From contig CAZGUY010000022.1 of assembly GCA_964528795.1 (NCBI GenBank), forward strand, positions 1 through 9,361: DNA of 9,361 bases, written 5' to 3'. Numbering within the stretch: the stretch's first letter is position 1; every line of letters starts with the position of its first letter. Positions 4,718 through 9,361 of this stretch are shown here, piece by piece. The notes beneath the pieces were generated by a model. That model searched no databases, had not been told where the DNA came from, and saw only the letters and a program-made list of their open reading frames with translations. Both the position numbers and the translations under genes were made by a program. The DNA is from DATFJC01 sp964528795. GTDB taxonomy: Bacteria; Patescibacteriota; Patescibacteriia; UBA2591; UBA6264.

Positions 4718-7021
4718 ATGAAATTAAGTTATAATTGGCTTAAAAAAAATATTAAAGATCTTCCTAAACCAGAAAAACTGGTGGATCTTTTAAATACAAA
4801 AGTTGCTAATGTTGAAGAAGTTATAAAGCTTGGTGAAAAACTAGAAAATATTATAGTAGCTAAAGTTAAGGATTTTAAAAAACACCCTAATGCTGATAAA
4901 TTGCAATTAGTTGATGTTAAAACGAAAATTAACGGAAAAGAGGTTGATTTAAGAGTGGTTTGTGGAGCTTTTAATATGGAAAAGGGTAATAAAGTACCTT
5001 TAGCTTTACCTGGCTCTAAAATTGCAGATGGAACCATGATTAAATCACAAACTATAAGAGGAGAAAAATCAAAAGGCATGCTTTGTGCTGAAGATGAGCT
5101 TGGGGTAGGAGATGATCATACTGGTATTTTAATTTTAGATAAAGATGTCAAAATCGGAGAAGATGTTTCAAAAGTGCTAGGAATGGATGATGTTATTTTA
5201 GATGTTGAAAACAAATCAATTACTAATAGACCCGACCTTTTTAATCACGTTGGTTTTGCAAGAGAAATAGCAGCTGCGTTGGGTAAAAAGCTTGATTTTG
5301 AATACCCAACTTATAAAGATAAAAAAGATAAAACAGATATTAAAGTTGAAGTTAAGGATAAAAAGGGCTGCCAAAGATATATGGCGATTGTTTTAGATAA
5401 TATTGAAGTTAAAGAATCTCCGGATTGGGTTAAATCATTTTTAAGATCTTATGGTTTAGAGCCAATTAACAATATTGTTGATATTACCAACTATGTATTA
5501 GTAGAAATTGGTCAACCATTGCATGCTTTTGATAGAGATAAAATTAAAGGAGACAAAATTGTTGTTAGAAAAGCAAAAAAGGGAGAAAGACTTTTATGCC
5601 TTGATAATGAGAGTCATGAATTAGGACCTAAAGATACCGTTATAGCTGATAAGGACAATCCTATTGCAGTCGCTGGTGTAGTAGGGGGGAAGCCAACTAG
5701 TATTGATAAAAATACCCAAACTATTGTTATTGAATCAGCTTGCTTTGATCCTGTTTCAATTAGAAAAACCTCTCGAAGGATTGATTCAAGAACTGACTCT
5801 GCTATTAGATTTGAAAAAGATCTACCTTTAAAGTTTGCTGAATACGGGATGTACAGGGCTATTGATATGATTAAAGAGTTAGCTGGCGGGAAAGTAAAAA
5901 CAAAAATTATTGATAAACAAATTAAAAAACTTAAAAAAAGAAAAGAAATCAAATTTAAACCTAAGCGCTTAAGAAACTTTATTGGAACAGATATTTCTGA
6001 TAAGGAAATAAAAGATATTTTAAATAACATTGGTTGCAAAGTAAAAGAAAAAGGCAAAAAATTATTAGTTACTCCACCAATGTGGAGAAATGATTTAAAC
6101 ATTTTCGAAGATATTGTAGAGGAAGTTTTAAGACTTTATGGTTTAAAAAGAGTAGACCCTAAACCAATTAAAGCTCACCTTAAACCCCAAATTAAATCAA
6201 AAGAAAAAAGATCAACTAAAAATATAAGATCTATTTTAACAGGAGCTGGTTTTGATGAAATGTTAAATTATTGTTTTTATAGTGAAAAAGATCATGAAAG
6301 TAACATAGAAAAAAATGATAATGTTTTAGAGTTAGATAATCCAGTAAATTCTAAAAATTATATTTTAAGAACTAGTCTTTTGCCTTTGCTTTTTAATAAT
6401 GCAAAACAAAACTCTGATCATTTTAATGAATTTAAAATTTTTGAAATAGGTAGAATTTTTTACAAAGAAAACGGAAAAAGGCAAGAGGAAAAGAAAATAG
6501 CTGGAGTAGTAAAATCAAAAAAAGATTTATTTTTAAAAGCAAAAGCAGGCTTAGATGTTTTATTTAAACGTTTAGATTTAGAATATGATTTAGAAACTAA
6601 AAAAGATCATATTGCTCAAATTAGTGTGGATGGTAAAAATATTGGGATTTGTGGTGAAAAAGATTTTGGATTTTTTGAAATTGATTTAAACAGTTTAATT
6701 GAGTTATATAAAGATAATAAAAAATATAATAAAATATCTCCTTATCCTACCTTTAAAAGAGATTTAGCCTTTTTAGTAGACAAAGATATTAATTGGGGCA
6801 AGATAAAAGATCAAGTTCAATCAGTTAGTAATTTAATTAAAGAGGTTGAGTTGTTTGATGTATTTGAAGATGAAAAGTTTGGTGATAAAAGAAATATTGC
6901 TTTTCATATTATTTATCAATCTGATAAAGAAACTCTTAAAAGTGAAAAAATAGATAATATTCAGGATAAAATAATTAAAAGAATTGAAAATAAATTTAAA
7001 GCTAAATTGAGAGACTTTTAA
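4718..7021 (+). CDS. pheT: Phenylalanine-tRNA ligase beta subunit
   Basis: This is a 767-residue beta subunit of the alpha2-beta2 synthetase that charges tRNA-Phe. Domains in order: the N-terminal start MKLSYNWLKKNI; the EMAP-like tRNA-binding OB domain (about 40-150, with HPNADKLQLVDV at 56-67 and VVCGAFNM at 80-87); the ITNRPDLFNHVGFAREIAAA linker (168-187); the B3/4 editing domain (215-390, with YVLVEIGQPLHAFD at 259-272); the B5 domain (405-475, with WRNDLNIFEDIVEEVLRLYG); a catalytic-like core without active-site residues (490-665, with ELDNPVN, LRTSLLP and FKIFEIGRIFY); and the FDX-ACB anticodon-binding domain (674-767, SPYPTFKRDLAFLV to the KLRDF end). All domains are present. It is slightly shorter than the roughly 790-800 residues common in other bacteria. 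pheS, normally directly upstream, is not in the window. The kinase gene starts 10 nt later. Confidence 0.97.
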   Translation: MKLSYNWLKKNIKDLPKPEKLVDLLNTKVANVEEVIKLGEKLENIIVAKVKDFKKHPNADKLQLVDVKTKINGKEVDLRVVCGAFNMEKGNKVPLALPGSKIADGTMIKSQTIRGEKSKGMLCAEDELGVGDDHTGILILDKDVKIGEDVSKVLGMDDVILDVENKSITNRPDLFNHVGFAREIAAALGKKLDFEYPTYKDKKDKTDIKVEVKDKKGCQRYMAIVLDNIEVKESPDWVKSFLRSYGLEPINNIVDITNYVLVEIGQPLHAFDRDKIKGDKIVVRKAKKGERLLCLDNESHELGPKDTVIADKDNPIAVAGVVGGKPTSIDKNTQTIVIESACFDPVSIRKTSRRIDSRTDSAIRFEKDLPLKFAEYGMYRAIDMIKELAGGKVKTKIIDKQIKKLKKRKEIKFKPKRLRNFIGTDISDKEIKDILNNIGCKVKEKGKKLLVTPPMWRNDLNIFEDIVEEVLRLYGLKRVDPKPIKAHLKPQIKSKEKRSTKNIRSILTGAGFDEMLNYCFYSEKDHESNIEKNDNVLELDNPVNSKNYILRTSLLPLLFNNAKQNSDHFNEFKIFEIGRIFYKENGKRQEEKKIAGVVKSKKDLFLKAKAGLDVLFKRLDLEYDLETKKDHIAQISVDGKNIGICGEKDFGFFEIDLNSLIELYKDNKKYNKISPYPTFKRDLAFLVDKDINWGKIKDQVQSVSNLIKEVELFDVFEDEKFGDKRNIAFHIIYQSDKETLKSEKIDNIQDKIIKRIENKFKAKLRDF

Positions 7022-7031
7022 AAGATTATTT

Positions 7032-8030
7032 ATGGAAAATTATGATATTATAACTATTGGAGGGGCGGTTCAAGATTTTATTTTTTATACTGACGAAGGC
7101 AAGGTATTAGAAAACCCTGACCCCAACCCTTTAGTTAAAAAGATTTTAGGCTTTGAGGCTGGGGCAAAGATTTATGTTAAAGATGTTTCTTTTTTTGCTG
7201 GTGGAGGAGCCCTAAATACAGGAGCTGGTTTTTCAAAGCTTGGCATTAAAACTGCTGCTATTACAAGGATAGGCGATGACCAAAATGGAAAAAGGTTAGT
7301 AGAAAAAATGAAGCAAAGAGGAATAAGTACCCAGCTTGTTCAAAAAGATAAAGAGCATCCAACTGCTTTTTCTTTTATACCTTCTTTAAAAAAAGAAAAA
7401 GTTCATAGTATTTTTACTCATCATGGAGCAGTTGATTATTTACAATTTCCTAAAAAAGCAAAAAAGAAAATAAAAACTGATTGGTTTTATATTTCTTCTC
7501 TTAGTTCTCCTAAATGGCCCGATATTATAAAAAAAGTATTTAAGTTTAAAAATAAAATTGGAGCTAACTTAGCTTGGAATCCATCCAATATCCAAATCAA
7601 AGATGAGTATGAGGATTTAAAAAAGTTTTTAAAAGATTTAGAAGTCTTAATTTTAAATGAAGATGAGGCAAGAGAGTTGGTATCGCACGAAACAAGCATT
7701 AAAGATTTTAAAGTAGAAGAACTTTTAAAAGAAATTTGTAAATTAGGTCCTGATATTGTAGCAATAACTTGTGGGAAAGAAGGAGCTTATGCTTGTGATG
7801 GAAAGCAGGTGTTTTTCCAAAAAGCAAAAAAGGTTGAAGTTAAAAATACTACTGGAGCAGGAGATGCTTTTTCTTCTGGCTTTGTAGGGAGTTTATCTTT
7901 AGAAAAGAATAATCTTAAAAGGGCTCTTTTATGGGGTATAATTGAAAGCGCTGCTGTAATTAGCGTAGATGGGGCTCAAAATGGGCTTTTAAACAGAAAG
8001 GAAATTGAAAAGGAGTCTAAACAAGTTTAA
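7032..8030 (+). CDS. PfkB-family carbohydrate/nucleoside kinase
   Basis: This 332-residue protein has the ribokinase (PfkB) fold, which transfers ATP phosphate to a sugar or nucleoside. The signs are ITIGGAVQDF near the start (Asp15 at the substrate-binding place), the first PfkB signature region FFAGGGALNTGAGFSKLG (54-71), TRIGDDQNG (78-86), LILNEDEAREL (206-216), AITCGKEGAY (244-253) and the second signature NTTGAGDAFSSGF (272-284). The catalytic base is Asp278 in GAGD. The usual Asp beginning the signature (DTTGAGD) is Asn272 here. An insert at residues 17-50 (EGKVLENPDPNP and after) probably forms the substrate lid. The substrate cannot be read from sequence: ribokinase, adenosine kinase or a sugar kinase feeding glycan precursors are all possible. 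It sits between pheT (10 nt) and a GT2 gene (11 nt) in one operon. Confidence 0.88.
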   Translation: MENYDIITIGGAVQDFIFYTDEGKVLENPDPNPLVKKILGFEAGAKIYVKDVSFFAGGGALNTGAGFSKLGIKTAAITRIGDDQNGKRLVEKMKQRGISTQLVQKDKEHPTAFSFIPSLKKEKVHSIFTHHGAVDYLQFPKKAKKKIKTDWFYISSLSSPKWPDIIKKVFKFKNKIGANLAWNPSNIQIKDEYEDLKKFLKDLEVLILNEDEARELVSHETSIKDFKVEELLKEICKLGPDIVAITCGKEGAYACDGKQVFFQKAKKVEVKNTTGAGDAFSSGFVGSLSLEKNNLKRALLWGIIESAAVISVDGAQNGLLNRKEIEKESKQV

Positions 8031-8041
8031 AATATTATTCC

Positions 8042-9082
8042 ATGTTAAAAATTTCAGTTGTTATTGTGACTTATAATGGAAAAAAATATATTAAAGATTG
8101 TCTTAAAAGCTTAAAAAAGCAAACTTTACCGCCTTTTGAAATCATTGTTGTAGATAACAATTCCTCTGATAATACTAGTTCTTTTATAAAAAATAATTTT
8201 GATGATGTTAAAGTCATTGAAAATAAAAAAAATGTAGGCTTTGCAAAAGCCAATAATCAGGGCATAGAACTAGCTTTAAAAAAAGACCCTGATTATATTT
8301 TTTTATTAAACCAAGATACTGTTTGTGATGTTAATTGTTTAGAGGAATTAGCTTATAATGCCAAAGAAAATAAAGATTTAGTTATATCACAATCTCTTTT
8401 AATGTGTCATCCTAAAAAAGAATATATTCAAACAGCTGGTAATAAATTACATTTCTTAGGTTTTGGTTATTCTTCTAATTATAAAATTAAAAAGGATGAA
8501 GTAAATTTTAAAGGTACTCCTAGTATAACTTATGCTTCAGGAGCAGCTATGTTTTTAAAAGCTTCTTTTATAAAAAAATACGGAAGTTTAGATGAAAAGA
8601 TATTTATGTATCATGAAGACACTGATATTAGTTTAAGAGCTCGAATGCTTGGCAAGGATGTTAGATTAGTGCCTAAATCAATTGTTTATCATAAATATAC
8701 TGAAAAAATATCTAATTTTCGTTGGTATTGGTCAGAAAGAAATAGGTTGTTTATGCTTTTAAGGTTTTTTAAAATTCCAACTCTTATTTTATTATTGCCA
8801 GCTTTTTTATTTATGGAACTGGGTATATTATTATATTCTATTTTTGGGGGCTGGTTTTTTCAAAAAATTAAAACTTATCTTTCTTTTATCTTCCACTTAC
8901 CTCATGTTTTAAAACAAAGAAAAAAGATTCAAAATATTAGAAAAATATCTGATAAAGAATTAAGTCAATTTTTAACAAGCAAATTTAATTTCAAGGGCTT
9001 TACTCATCCTTTAATAAAATATGTAGTTAATCCTATTTTTGGGTTTTATTGGAAAAACATTAAAAAACTAATAAAGTGGTAA
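8042..9082 (+). CDS. Family 2 glycosyltransferase (rhamnosyltransferase-like)
   Basis: This 346-residue GT-A enzyme would transfer a sugar from a nucleotide-sugar to a growing surface glycan on the cytoplasmic face of the membrane. The N-terminus is a textbook GT2: ISVVIVTYNGKKYIKDCLKSL (4-24), EIIVVDNNSSDNT (33-45) and NVGFAKANNQGI (64-75). LLNQDT (88-93) supplies the DXD-type metal site (Asp92), and YASGAAMFLK (164-173) is the acceptor loop. HEDTDISLRARMLG (191-204) carries the catalytic ED motif, and SERNRLFML (231-239) is typical of the WbbL/rhamnosyltransferase branch. One hydrophobic segment (about 246-268) anchors the C-terminal part, and a basic amphipathic tail follows. Sugar and acceptor cannot be determined. 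It is the last gene before a terminator; a second glycosyltransferase starts just beyond, so a glycan locus probably begins here. Confidence 0.93.
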   Translation: MLKISVVIVTYNGKKYIKDCLKSLKKQTLPPFEIIVVDNNSSDNTSSFIKNNFDDVKVIENKKNVGFAKANNQGIELALKKDPDYIFLLNQDTVCDVNCLEELAYNAKENKDLVISQSLLMCHPKKEYIQTAGNKLHFLGFGYSSNYKIKKDEVNFKGTPSITYASGAAMFLKASFIKKYGSLDEKIFMYHEDTDISLRARMLGKDVRLVPKSIVYHKYTEKISNFRWYWSERNRLFMLLRFFKIPTLILLLPAFLFMELGILLYSIFGGWFFQKIKTYLSFIFHLPHVLKQRKKIQNIRKISDKELSQFLTSKFNFKGFTHPLIKYVVNPIFGFYWKNIKKLIKW

Positions 9083-9114
9083 AATTTTATTTAACTTCTT
9101 TTTATTTTTCCCTT

Positions 9115-9141
9115 ACAACCTTAGTTTGTAAGGTTGTTTTT
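9115..9141 (+). terminator. Rho-independent terminator after the GT2 gene
   Basis: A perfect 9-bp stem, ACAACCTTA with TAAGGTTGT, surrounds a 5-nt loop GTTTG and is followed by four more T residues. The U-tract is short but the hairpin is in the right place, 33 nt after the stop codon. The left arm can also form a competing 7-bp hairpin (9112-9118 with 9126-9132). Confidence 0.8.
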
Positions 9142-9144
9142 AAA

Positions 9145-9173
9145 TTGCTCTAAGTTTTTAATTTTTTTATAAT
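9145..9173 (+). promoter_or_regulatory. Probable promoter of the GT4-like gene
   Basis: TATAAT (9168-9173) is perfect. The hexamer 17 nt upstream, TTGCTC (9145-9150), matches TTGACA only in its first three bases, so the -35 is weak. The predicted start near 9180 leaves a leader of about 17 nt before the ATG at 9197, with no Shine-Dalgarno. Confidence 0.6.
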
Positions 9174-9196
9174 ATAAATTAGTAAGCAAAATTTTT

Positions 9197-9361
9197 ATGA
9201 AAATATATCACATTGTTTCAACTTATCCGCCTTATAAGGGAGGAATGGGGAATGTAGCTTTTGAAGAGGTAAAAAGATTAAGCAAGGATCATGAAATGGT
9301 AGTCTTGACCCCTAAAAATAAAAAAGGCGCTTTATTAGACAAGGATTACAAGGTTTCTTAT
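9197..9361 (+). CDS. GT-B glycosyltransferase, GT4-like, N-terminus only (cut by window end)
   Basis: The frame is open for 55 codons and runs off the window. It begins MKIYHIVSTYPPYKGGMGNV and continues with AFEEVKRLSKDHEMVVLTP. This is the classic first Rossmann strand and glycine-rich loop of family 4 (and related GT-B) glycosyltransferases. PPYKGGMG forms the acceptor/donor-site loop, AFEEVKRLSKD the first helix, and EMVVLTP the second strand. These enzymes transfer sugars from nucleotide donors onto lipid-linked or polysaccharide acceptors in the cytoplasm. The C-terminal donor-binding domain, which would carry the EX7E motif, is outside the window, so specificity cannot be judged. Together with the GT2 gene just upstream it suggests a surface-glycan region continuing to the right. 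Confidence 0.85.
   Translation, partial: MKIYHIVSTYPPYKGGMGNVAFEEVKRLSKDHEMVVLTPKNKKGALLDKDYKVSY

Noticed and set aside
5614..6102. 162-codon minus-strand frame inside pheT
   Set aside because: It is a hydrophobic-looking shadow of a Lys/Asp-rich AT-rich gene, with no promoter, no start signal and no recognisable domain; the plus strand is unambiguous PheT.
54..9082. Possible UGA recoding (as in Gracilibacteria/SR1), since no gene ends in TGA
   Set aside because: No in-frame TGA appears within any gene either, tryptophan uses TGG, and TAA preference is expected in AT-rich DNA. The sample of stops is too small for a conclusion.
8042..9361. Mobile or prophage origin of the glycosyltransferase region
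   Set aside because: There is no integrase, transposase, tRNA-borne attachment site or composition break; the GT2 gene is tightly joined to the pheT operon.

Overview
This is a strongly AT-rich bacterial window, probably from a small-genome lineage such as the Candidate Phyla Radiation (Patescibacteria/Parcubacteria-like). I base this on several features. The genes are tightly packed with compact or shortened proteins (an 83-residue YbaB, a 767-residue PheT). There is a free-standing EF-Tu-domain-2-like protein of the kind seen in Parcubacteria and archaea. The tRNA gene has no encoded CCA, and nearly all start codons sit in A/T-only leaders without a Shine-Dalgarno (SD) sequence. GroES/GroEL, a CIRCE operator and consensus -35/-10 promoters make it bacterial. 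The phylum is an inference; no rRNA or ribosomal protein is present to confirm it. All genes read as the standard bacterial code, with TAA or TAG stops only.

Layout. (1) Positions 1-1127 hold an extended -10 promoter and a tight four-gene operon of small proteins: an EF-Tu domain-2-like beta barrel, a two-helix membrane protein, an unrecognised His-rich 98-residue protein, and a YbaB/EbfC nucleoid-associated protein. (2) Positions 1130-1229 are exactly 100 Ns, a scaffold gap whose true size is probably unknown. (3) Positions 1230-1441 hold a minus-strand tRNA-Cys with an unusual 8-nt anticodon loop. A divergent promoter pair lies upstream of it, with the two -35 boxes forming a perfect inverted repeat. 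(4) Positions 1442-2056 encode a 204-residue nucleoside 2-deoxyribosyltransferase-like protein, the only complete gene here with a strong SD, followed by a strong terminator. (5) Positions 2122-4259 hold the heat-shock chaperonin operon: a perfect-consensus promoter, a CIRCE (HrcA) operator, groES, groEL and a terminator. (6) Positions 4261-9141 hold a promoter placed directly after that terminator, then a four-helix membrane protein, pheT, a PfkB-family sugar/nucleoside kinase and a family 2 glycosyltransferase, closed by a hairpin terminator. (7) Positions 9145-9361 hold a new promoter and the first 55 codons of a GT-B (GT4-like) glycosyltransferase that runs off the window.

How the parts fit. 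The window combines housekeeping functions (protein folding, Phe-tRNA charging, tRNA-Cys, nucleoid protein) with the beginning of what looks like a surface-glycan region (GT2 then GT4, possibly with the PfkB kinase supplying a phosphorylated substrate). I see no phage, transposon, CRISPR array or obvious defence island. The points most worth a second look are the tRNA-Cys anticodon loop, the gap that may hide a minus-strand gene, the NDT-like protein with an altered active-site motif, and the uncharacterised small-protein operon.
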